A DNA stretch of 6,957 nt, from the NCBI GenBank assembly GCA_934643765.1, contig CAKUCT010000106.1, positions 1-6,957 of the forward strand, written 5' to 3'. Positions 1-4,529 of this stretch are shown here, piece by piece; position 1 is the first letter of the stretch, and every line of letters begins with the position of its first letter. The position numbers and the translations under genes were made by a program. The notes beneath the pieces are model-generated. The model searched no databases. It was given only the letters and a program-made list of their open reading frames with translations, and was not told the DNA's origin. The DNA comes from an uncultured Oscillospiraceae bacterium (GTDB taxonomy: Bacteria; Bacillota; Clostridia; Oscillospirales; Oscillospiraceae).

Positions 1-76
1 GCCGGAATTGGCACCTTGCTGAAAAGCAGGTTGCCGGACTTCATCGGGCCGTTCCCTCCGTCACTCTTGATAAGGC
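1..76 (-). ncRNA. SAM-I (S-box) riboswitch, 5' part, cut by the left window edge
   Basis: Read on the minus strand, this stretch carries the conserved core of the SAM-I aptamer in order. It has CCTTATCAAGAG (75-64; P1 5' strand and start of the P2 region), then GGAGGGA (59-53), then GGCCCGATGAAG followed by TCCGGCAACC (50-29), a P3 hairpin built on ACCTGC/GCAAGGT, and GGTGCCAATTCC at the edge. These blocks match the S-box consensus closely. SAM-I elements bind S-adenosylmethionine and usually terminate transcription early when SAM is plentiful. P4, the 3' P1 strand (expected to read roughly GATAAGG) and the expression platform lie beyond position 1. The controlled gene is therefore off-window to the left on the minus strand. 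By family precedent it should concern methionine, cysteine or SAM synthesis or transport, but the sequence here does not say which. Confidence 0.95.
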
Positions 77-94
77 TATTTAGTTGTATCCTTT

Positions 95-122
95 ATTATA
101 TGTACTTTTTCCAAAAAGTCAA
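95..122 (-). promoter_or_regulatory. Sigma-A-type promoter driving the SAM riboswitch transcript
   Basis: On the minus strand a -35 box TTGACT (122-117) is followed after 16 nt by a perfect -10 box TATAAT (100-95). Initiation would fall near position 88, about a dozen nucleotides before the P1 stem of the riboswitch. That is the expected layout for an S-box leader. The local AT-rich composition contrasts with the GC-rich genes around it. Assignment rests on consensus matching and placement. Confidence 0.85.
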
Positions 123-199
123 CCGTTTTTGTGTATTTTCCATTTTATTTGTCTATACTTTTGGAAGTTATGCATTGTTCATACTTTGTCTGTAGACTT

Positions 200-220
200 T
201 CTTACCGTTTTCCGGTAAGA
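200..220 (+). repeat. Perfect inverted repeat (hairpin 1) in the rhomboid-gene leader
   Basis: TCTTACCG (200-207) and CGGTAAGA (213-220) form an 8-bp perfect stem around a 5-nt loop. Neither strand has a T-run directly after the stem, so this is not an ordinary intrinsic terminator. It lies about 55 nt before the start codon at 276. It could be an mRNA leader structure or a dyad operator for a DNA-binding protein, and the sequence alone does not decide. Confidence 0.5.
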
Positions 221-236
221 TGATGGGTAATGAATC

Positions 237-253
237 CGCGCAGACGCTGCGCG
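237..253 (+). repeat. GC-rich perfect inverted repeat (hairpin 2) just before the rhomboid-gene RBS
   Basis: CGCGCAG (237-243) and CTGCGCG (247-253) form a 7-bp perfect stem closed by the 3-nt loop ACG. The stem ends only about 6 nt before the purine-rich ribosome-binding region (GAAGG, 260-264), with no T-tract after it. It may influence ribosome access or mRNA stability, or be a protein-binding dyad. The role is inferred. Confidence 0.45.
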
Positions 254-275
254 CCAAAAGAAGGCAGGTTGACAT

Positions 276-1157
276 ATGAAAGATCTCCGCAAAAAATTCG
301 AACGCTTCTGTCTCAAAAACCGCAACCGCGGCATCCCGAACCTGATGCTCGTCATCGCCATCGGCAATCTGATTGCCTATGCGCTGTCGGCCATTGACCC
401 CAGCCGTGTGGTCTACCGTTTTTTGTGCTTCTCCCCGTCCAAGATTCTGCAGGGGCAGATCTGGCGGCTGTTTACTTACGTCTTTACGTATCTGCTGGAC
501 GTCTCCGGCGTCTATCTCTTCCTGGCCGTGGTCAGCCTATTCTGCTACTACCAGTTCGGCAAGATGCTGGAAAACTACTGGGGCGTTCTGCGCTTCAACC
601 TCTACTATCTCACGGGCATCCTGCTGTGCGATCTGGCCGGCATGATCCTTGGCTACGGCGTCACCGCAACAGCCCTCAACCTCAGTCTCTTCTTAGCTGT
701 TGCAACGCTCTCGCCCGACACCCGCGTCATTCTGATGTTCATCATCCCCGTCAAGATGAAATACCTCGCGTGGGTCTACCTTGTCTTCACGGCGGTCCAA
801 GTTGTACTGCTGTTTTTGTCCGGCTTCCTGCACTTCTACTGGCTGCTGCCGCTTGTGCCGCTGGCAAACTATTTCCTGTTCTTCGGCTCCGATATTCAGA
901 ACCTCTTCCCGGATTCCTGGCGCTATCGCCGCCCGAAGCAGCATAAAACCATCCATTTTGCTGGCAGCAAGCCAAATACCAACTGGGCATCAAGCTATCA
1001 GTCCAAAACCGGCGAGCGTCCCTATCATCATAAGTGTACCGTCTGCGGCCGGACCGATACCGACTACCCGAACCTCGAGTTCCGCTACTGCTCAAAATGC
1101 AACGGCTATTACTGCTATTGCATGGATCATATCAACAACCACGTGCATATCCAGTAA
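276..1157 (+). CDS. Rhomboid-fold membrane protein, probably catalytically inactive, with C-terminal zinc-finger-like tail
   Basis: This 293-residue protein has a basic N-terminus, about six hydrophobic segments (roughly residues 20-40, 64-92, 104-127, 130-160, 163-182 and 185-204), a hydrophilic linker and a Cys/His-rich tail. GQIWRLFTYVF (60-70) and the FGKMLENYWG block (94-103) match the rhomboid-family signatures GQxWRLxT and G..LExxxG. Active rhomboid proteases have GxSG in TM4 and a His with GxxxG in TM6. Here the TM4 position reads LNLSLF (134-139), and no such His motif is seen near 188-204, so a Derlin-like or pseudo-rhomboid role is more likely than proteolysis. The tail has C254-x2-C257, C272-x2-C275, C280, C282, H285, H289 and H291, enough ligands for one or two zinc ions. 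The start at 276 is preceded by a modest SD (GAAGG at 260-264, AGG at 266-268). The gene stands alone, divergent from the riboswitch transcript and convergent with trxA. Substrate or partner is unknown. Confidence 0.85.
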   Translation: MKDLRKKFERFCLKNRNRGIPNLMLVIAIGNLIAYALSAIDPSRVVYRFLCFSPSKILQGQIWRLFTYVFTYLLDVSGVYLFLAVVSLFCYYQFGKMLENYWGVLRFNLYYLTGILLCDLAGMILGYGVTATALNLSLFLAVATLSPDTRVILMFIIPVKMKYLAWVYLVFTAVQVVLLFLSGFLHFYWLLPLVPLANYFLFFGSDIQNLFPDSWRYRRPKQHKTIHFAGSKPNTNWASSYQSKTGERPYHHKCTVCGRTDTDYPNLEFRYCSKCNGYYCYCMDHINNHVHIQ

Positions 1158-1160
1158 ATC

Positions 1161-1181
1161 AACAAAAGCAGAGCTTTTGTT
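1161..1181 (+). repeat. 9-bp hairpin directly after the rhomboid-like gene
   Basis: AACAAAAGC (1161-1169) and GCTTTTGTT (1173-1181) are perfect complements around the 3-nt loop AGA, starting 3 nt after the stop codon. The next bases are AAAAGGG, so no U-tract follows the stem. It is probably not the main terminator, which lies further on at 1226-1257, but it could be a 3'-end stability element. Confidence 0.4.
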
Positions 1182-1225
1182 AAAAGGGCCGCACCTCGAC
1201 TGCGCGCTTGCCGAAGCAAACAGAT

Positions 1226-1267
1226 AACGCCCCGCAATCGATCGATTGCGGGGCGTTTTGTTATTTC
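1226..1267 (+). terminator. Shared bidirectional intrinsic terminator (32-nt perfect palindrome)
   Basis: Positions 1226-1257 form a perfect palindrome with half-site AACGCCCCGCAATCGA. On the plus strand it is followed by TTGTTATTT, giving a strong stem plus a U-rich tail that ends the rhomboid-like transcript. On the minus strand it starts 3 nt after the trxA stop codon (the 1261-1263 complement) and is followed by ATCTGTTTG, a weaker U-rich tail, so it likely also ends the trxA transcript. The plus-strand T-tract runs into the trxA stop codon, so the two genes are packed tail to tail. Confidence 0.9.
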
Positions 1268-1572
1268 AGCAGCGCCTCAATCTCTTCTTTCGGCCGGTAG
1301 CCGACGGAGGTCGCTTTAATTTCGCCGTTCTGGAACACCATCACCGTCGGAATGCTGCTCACGCCGAACTGCAGCGCCAGCTCGCGCTCTTCGTCCACAT
1401 TCACCTTTCCGACCTTGACCTTGCCCTCGTTCTCCTGCGCAATCTCTTCAATGATGGGCGCAAGCATCCGGCACGGGCCGCACCAGGTTGCCCAGAAATC
1501 CACCAGCACAGGCTCCTTCGCCTGCAGCACTTCCGTATCAAAATTCTGTTCTGTAATGGTCAGTTCTGCCAT
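1261..1572 (-). CDS. trxA: Thioredoxin
   Basis: This 103-residue protein is a full-length classical thioredoxin, a small cytoplasmic dithiol-disulfide oxidoreductase that reduces protein disulfides. The active site WCGPC is at 30-34 (C31, C34), the buried Asp is D25 in VDFWATW, and the cis-proline loop is SIPT with P75. The C-terminal helix is typical. The start at 1572 lies 6 nt after the stop of the upstream FTR-like gene. Its SD, AAAGGA, overlaps that gene's stop codon, which points to cotranscription and translational coupling. Given that neighbour, the inferred electron source is reduced ferredoxin through the FTR-like protein. Dedicated NADPH-thioredoxin reductase is not encoded in this window, though it may exist elsewhere. 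Confidence 0.97.
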   Translation of the reverse strand: MAELTITEQNFDTEVLQAKEPVLVDFWATWCGPCRMLAPIIEEIAQENEGKVKVGKVNVDEERELALQFGVSSIPTVMVFQNGEIKATSVGYRPKEEIEALLK

Positions 1573-1578
1573 TGTCTT

Positions 1579-1785
1579 TCATCCTTTCTCGCGTGATTTA
1601 TAGTACAGCATGCAGTGACAAAATCCCTCAAACTCAGGGTCCGCAATCTGCTCGCGGAATTCTTTGCACATGCACTTATTTTCTTCCGTCCGCTCCAAGC
1701 GGCACGGACAGTATCCTCCGGTTTTCTTGAGTCCTTCCCGGACCGTCCGGACAACCTCCTTGTCCGGATTGAGCGTCACGCCCAT
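1579..1785 (-). CDS. Small ferredoxin:thioredoxin reductase catalytic (beta) subunit-like protein
   Basis: This 68-residue protein has six cysteines in three C-x-C pairs: CPC (26-28), CMC (38-40) and CHC (56-58). FTR catalytic subunits carry a 4Fe-4S cluster next to a redox-active disulfide and pass electrons from ferredoxin to thioredoxin. The N-terminal LNPDKEVV (5-12) and the CPCRLE and FCHC contexts are typical of the family. The classical plant/cyanobacterial spacing is CPC-x16-CPC-x8-CHC. Here it is CPC-x9-CMC-x15-CHC, so the overall span is the same but the middle pair is shifted. No variable (alpha) FTR subunit is present. The start at 1785 is chosen because a perfect AAAGGAGG lies 8 nt upstream. 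The frame stays open further upstream, but that part is unlike the family. trxA follows after 6 nt, which supports a redox partnership. Iron-sulfur cluster and activity are inferred from family. Confidence 0.85.
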   Translation of the reverse strand: MGVTLNPDKEVVRTVREGLKKTGGYCPCRLERTEENKCMCKEFREQIADPEFEGFCHCMLYYKSREKG

Positions 1786-1793
1786 ATCCGCCG

Positions 1794-1801
1794 CCTCCTT
1801 T
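1794..1801 (-). promoter_or_regulatory. Strong Shine-Dalgarno site fixing the FTR-like start
   Basis: Minus-strand AAAGGAGG, followed by 8 nt (CGGCGGAT) and ATG at 1785. It selects the 68-residue protein over a longer 136-codon reading of the same frame beginning at 1989, which would overlap the end of the lipoprotein gene. Confidence 0.85.
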
Positions 1802-1814
1802 GTGGTTTTTCTCT

Positions 1815-1851
1815 CGTCAGGCCGGGCAGCCGGTTGCCGCCCCAGCTGACG
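1815..1851 (-). repeat. GC-rich stem-loop in the FTR-trxA leader
   Basis: On the minus strand CGTCAG (1851-1846) pairs with CTGACG (1820-1815). The GC-rich interior can pair further, for example GGGC (1842-1839) with GCCC (1827-1824). No U-tract follows on either strand, so it is not a standard terminator. It sits between the lipoprotein gene and the FTR-like RBS. It would lie at the extreme 5' end of an mRNA made from the candidate -10 at 1857-1862. A stabilising or regulatory leader is possible but unproven. Confidence 0.45.
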
Positions 1852-1856
1852 CTTGT

Positions 1857-1865
1857 AGTGTACCA
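1857..1865 (-). promoter_or_regulatory. Possible extended -10 promoter for the FTR-trxA pair
   Basis: On the minus strand TGGTACACT (1865-1857) fits the extended -10 form TGnTATAAT with TACACT matching 4 of 6 positions. No convincing -35 box lies 16-18 nt upstream. Placement in the 139-nt gap before the FTR-like gene makes a promoter plausible, but the match is weak. Confidence 0.3.
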
Positions 1866-1924
1866 CACTTTCCGCAAAATAGCCAGTCCCGGCAAATACG
1901 GACAAAAGATCCTCGTTTCTGCCT

Positions 1925-2644
1925 CTACGATTGCTGCGCGCCTTCTCCTCCGATATCGCTTCCAAGCTCGCACGTATACATCCATTCAATCACATCGCCG
2001 GACTCCACCGTGTACCGGCTGCAGCCGTAGTTCGGGAACCATCCGTTCACGCGGTACATCCAGCCTGAAAGCGCCCCGCAGTCAAACTCATACAGATTCC
2101 CGATGCCCTCAATATAGGCCGACTGATACATCGGCGTGTTCTGATACTCCATGTGAATGGCGTTTGCCTTCACCGCATCGAGCAGCACGTCAAACACGCT
2201 CTGCCCCGCGGTAAACTCCACCGTCACCGGCGCTAAAATCCAGCCGTCCTCCGGTACCAGCTCCACCTTCTCCGGGTCCAGATCGTCGAGTCTGCTTAAA
2301 AGCGTCTCGCAGCTGATGCTGATGGTGCATGTAAGCTTCCCATCTGCCGCAGTATCCTGCGCCTGCTCTGGCTGATTTTTCTGCGCGGAAGGCGCAGTTT
2401 CCTGCGGCGCGTCCTGTGCATCCGGCTCTTCCGGCTTCTGATCTTCCGGTTCCTGCGCCGCGGCTTTTTCCGCTGCGCTCTGCTCCGGCTGCGCCGTCTC
2501 CTCCGCGCTCTGTACATTTTGCGCCGGAATCGGCGCCTGATTGGTCTGTTGTTCCTGCCCTGCGCAGCCGCACAGCAAAAGCGCCAGCAGCGCCGCGCAG
2601 CAAAGCACCAGCCATCGAATCTTACGCCGTGAAATCTGTCTCAT
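1925..2644 (-). CDS. Secreted lipoprotein with C-terminal DUF4430 domain
   Basis: This 239-residue protein starts with a basic stretch (MRQISRRKIR) and a hydrophobic segment (11-25), ending in a lipobox LCGC with C27 as the probable lipidated residue, so it should be anchored on the outer face of the membrane. Residues 28-102 are a low-complexity linker rich in A, E, Q and P, probably a flexible spacer. Residues about 103-226 match the DUF4430 (transcobalamin C-terminal-like) family. TCTISISC (105-112) opens it, followed by TVEFTAGQSVFDVLLDAV (141-158). The SGWMYRVNGWFPNYG block (193-207), YTVESGDVIEW (211-221) and further cysteines at 189, 208 and 225 complete it. A good SD (AGGAGA) precedes the ATG at 2644. 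The gene lies 61 nt after the GH13 gene, with a hairpin between them. Ligand and role are unknown. Cobalamin-like binding is suggested only by remote family resemblance. Confidence 0.85.
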   Translation of the reverse strand: MRQISRRKIRWLVLCCAALLALLLCGCAGQEQQTNQAPIPAQNVQSAEETAQPEQSAAEKAAAQEPEDQKPEEPDAQDAPQETAPSAQKNQPEQAQDTAADGKLTCTISISCETLLSRLDDLDPEKVELVPEDGWILAPVTVEFTAGQSVFDVLLDAVKANAIHMEYQNTPMYQSAYIEGIGNLYEFDCGALSGWMYRVNGWFPNYGCSRYTVESGDVIEWMYTCELGSDIGGEGAQQS

Positions 2645-2668
2645 CGTTCTTCTCCTGTTACTTTAAAG

Positions 2669-2707
2669 GCCGGGCCTGCCGCAGCAAGGCCCGGCTCGCT
2701 CTTTTTT
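2669..2707 (+). terminator. GC-rich hairpin between GH13 and lipoprotein genes, terminator-like on the plus strand
   Basis: GCCGGGCCT (2669-2677) and AGGCCCGGC (2687-2695) form a 9-bp perfect stem with a 9-nt loop. On the plus strand it is followed by TCGCTCTTTTTT, a terminator-like tail, although no plus-strand gene ends here. On the minus strand, the sense direction of the flanking genes, the stem comes 10 nt after the GH13 stop (2706-2708) and is followed by CTTTAAAG, a short U-run. It may therefore end or attenuate the glgP-GH13 transcript before the lipoprotein gene while blocking antisense transcription into the operon. Confidence 0.65.
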
Positions 2708-4529
2708 ATCGTCTGACCAGGCAGTATCCCCCCGGCGCAAGCACCAGCTTCTGCGGCAGATACGACAAAAGGTTCCCGCCGAACAGCAGCTGTCCGCCGC
2801 GCGGCAGCTCCCATGGTGCTTCCGACTTATTGCAGCACACGGCAAGCGTCTCGTCTTCCCACCGCCGCAGGAACATCAGCCTTCCGCCGCCCGCCTCTAC
2901 AACCGTCACGTCGCCGCGCCGCAGCGCGGGCTCCTGTTTTTTAAGCGTTCCCAGCGCGCGGTAAAAATCCTGCAGCGCCGTGTCCTCACGGCCCCAGGGG
3001 TAGTATTTGCGGTTGAACGGGTCCCGATACCCATCCATGCCCGCCTCGTCCCCATAGTAGATGCAGGCAATGCCCGGCAGCGTAAACTGCAAAAATGCTG
3101 CCATGCGCAAAAGTGCCTTGCCTCGCGCAAGCGCCTCGGGCGAAAACTGCCGTCTTGCCAGCTCCTCGCGGTCGCCATCGCGCGGGTCAAGCAGCGCGTT
3201 GATCGCCCGCGGCGTATCGTGCGTCGAGAGAATGTTCATCACACAGCTGAGCACATCCGCTGGGTAGTTTTCCGCCAGCGTCATAATCCGCTCGCCGAGC
3301 GCCACGCCGCCGTCTTCCCCGCGCACATAGCGCAGAATCTCCTTCCGCCATGGATAGTTCATCACCGAATCCAGCTCCCGGTCTGCGAAATACCGCCGCC
3401 GGACGCCGTAGGCAATTTTATTCGACGCGTCCTCCCAGACCTCGCCGATGAGCAGCGCATCCGGCTTGACCTCCCGGATTCTGCGCCGCAGGCTCATGAC
3501 AAAGCTGTCCGGCAGCTCGTCTACCACATCCAGCCGCCATCCGTCCGCGCCGGCGCGCAGCCAGCGCGCGGCGATGGAATTTTCGTCGTCGATGATGTAC
3601 CGGATAAAGTCCTCGTTTGTCTTGTTGACGCACGGAAGATCCGTAATCCCCCACCAGCTGGTATAGACGTCCGGATAATGCTTGAAGTCGAACCAGCTGC
3701 GGTATCTGGATTCCGGATTGGAGATGGCCTCCTGGAAATACCCGCTCCTGCGGCCGACGTGGGAAAACACACCGTCTAAAATAACCTTCATCCCCAGCGC
3801 GTGTGCATCATTGCACAGCGCGCGGAAATCTTCCTCCGTGCCCAGCATCGGGTCAATGCGCCCATAGTCGCACGTATCGTACCGGTGCGTGGAGAACGCA
3901 AAAAAGATGGGGTTCAGGTATAAAAGCTCCACACCGAGCTCCTGCAGATACGAAAGCTTTGCCCGGATTCCCGCGAGATTTCCGCCGTAAAAATCGTTGT
4001 TCAGTACCTCGCCGCGCTCATTCGGCCGGAAGACAGGCACATCGTCCTTGTTCTCATGCACCCAGTACGGCTCCAGCTTCCCCGCGCAGTCGCACCGCCC
4101 CTCGGCATAAAACCGGTCGGGGAAAATCTGATACATCACCGCGCCCCGGGCATACTCCGGCGCCGGATAGCTTTCAGCCACACAGCTGACCTGCCAGAGG
4201 TCGCCCGCTTCCATGTTTGTATCGTTTCCCTGCTTATAAAGCCGGAAGGCTTCATTTTCCGTCGTGATATAAAAATAATAGAAATACAGGCCCGGTTCCT
4301 GCAGTGAAAATTCTCCGCTCCAGCTCTCATAGAGCTCGTTCTGCGCCTGCCTTGCAAGCGGCAGCGCAGAAATCTGCGTCTGTCCGTCCTCCTGCAAAAG
4401 CCGGAGTTCGGCCTTCACCGTCCGGCATGAAACCGGAATATCCACCCGGATGCGGCATAGCTTTCCCGGTGCAAGCGTGCCGAACGGTGTTTTGAACTGG
4501 GACAGCTTGCTGTCAAATAAAATTCGCAT
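2706..4529 (-). CDS. GH13 alpha-glucan hydrolase, neopullulanase/cyclomaltodextrinase type
   Basis: This 607-residue enzyme has no signal peptide, so it should act in the cytoplasm. An N-terminal beta-rich region (about 1-120) resembles the CBM34-like domain of neopullulanases. The catalytic barrel begins at VMYQIFPDRF (131-140). Conserved regions are NDFYGGNLAGI (178-188), HRYDTCDY (215-222), DGVFSHVG (252-259; D252, H257), GWRLDVVDE (330-338; R332 and nucleophile D334), GEVWED (362-367; acid/base E363) and STHDTPR (435-441; transition-state D438). RDPFNRKYYPW (502-512) and a C-terminal beta domain follow. Members of this group cleave alpha-1,4 and often alpha-1,6 bonds in maltodextrins, pullulan or cyclodextrins. 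Region I has Ser256 where Asn is usual. The start at 4529 lies inside the end of glgP (17-nt overlap) and is served by AAAGGA (4539-4534), so translation is coupled. The likely job is to process short or branched dextrins left by phosphorylase. Exact specificity cannot be read from sequence. Confidence 0.93.
   Translation of the reverse strand: MRILFDSKLSQFKTPFGTLAPGKLCRIRVDIPVSCRTVKAELRLLQEDGQTQISALPLARQAQNELYESWSGEFSLQEPGLYFYYFYITTENEAFRLYKQGNDTNMEAGDLWQVSCVAESYPAPEYARGAVMYQIFPDRFYAEGRCDCAGKLEPYWVHENKDDVPVFRPNERGEVLNNDFYGGNLAGIRAKLSYLQELGVELLYLNPIFFAFSTHRYDTCDYGRIDPMLGTEEDFRALCNDAHALGMKVILDGVFSHVGRRSGYFQEAISNPESRYRSWFDFKHYPDVYTSWWGITDLPCVNKTNEDFIRYIIDDENSIAARWLRAGADGWRLDVVDELPDSFVMSLRRRIREVKPDALLIGEVWEDASNKIAYGVRRRYFADRELDSVMNYPWRKEILRYVRGEDGGVALGERIMTLAENYPADVLSCVMNILSTHDTPRAINALLDPRDGDREELARRQFSPEALARGKALLRMAAFLQFTLPGIACIYYGDEAGMDGYRDPFNRKYYPWGREDTALQDFYRALGTLKKQEPALRRGDVTVVEAGGGRLMFLRRWEDETLAVCCNKSEAPWELPRGGQLLFGGNLLSYLPQKLVLAPGGYCLVRR

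Noticed and set aside
129..198. Plus-strand promoter for the rhomboid-like gene, for example -10 TATACT (154-159) or TAGACT (193-198)
   Set aside because: No -35 box with acceptable sequence and 16-18 nt spacing was found. A promoter must exist in this AT-rich stretch, but I cannot place it reliably.
100..200. Repeated TACTTT motifs (103-108, 156-161, 182-187)
   Set aside because: Short AT-rich words with irregular spacing (53 and 26 nt) are expected by chance here and show no regular array.
1786..1989. Extension of the FTR-like protein upstream to a 136-residue form
   Set aside because: The extra N-terminal part resembles no family, overlaps the lipoprotein gene end and lacks a good SD, whereas the ATG at 1785 has a perfect AAAGGAGG at ideal spacing.
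1615..2214. A 199-codon plus-strand open frame
   Set aside because: It lies antisense to the FTR-like gene and the end of the lipoprotein gene. Its product is low-complexity and Arg/Ser/Thr-rich, with no domain and no convincing RBS.
2437..2570. Repeat-like A/E/Q/P-rich stretch in the lipoprotein gene
   Set aside because: No regular repeat unit is seen. It reads as a flexible linker after the lipobox, common in surface lipoproteins.
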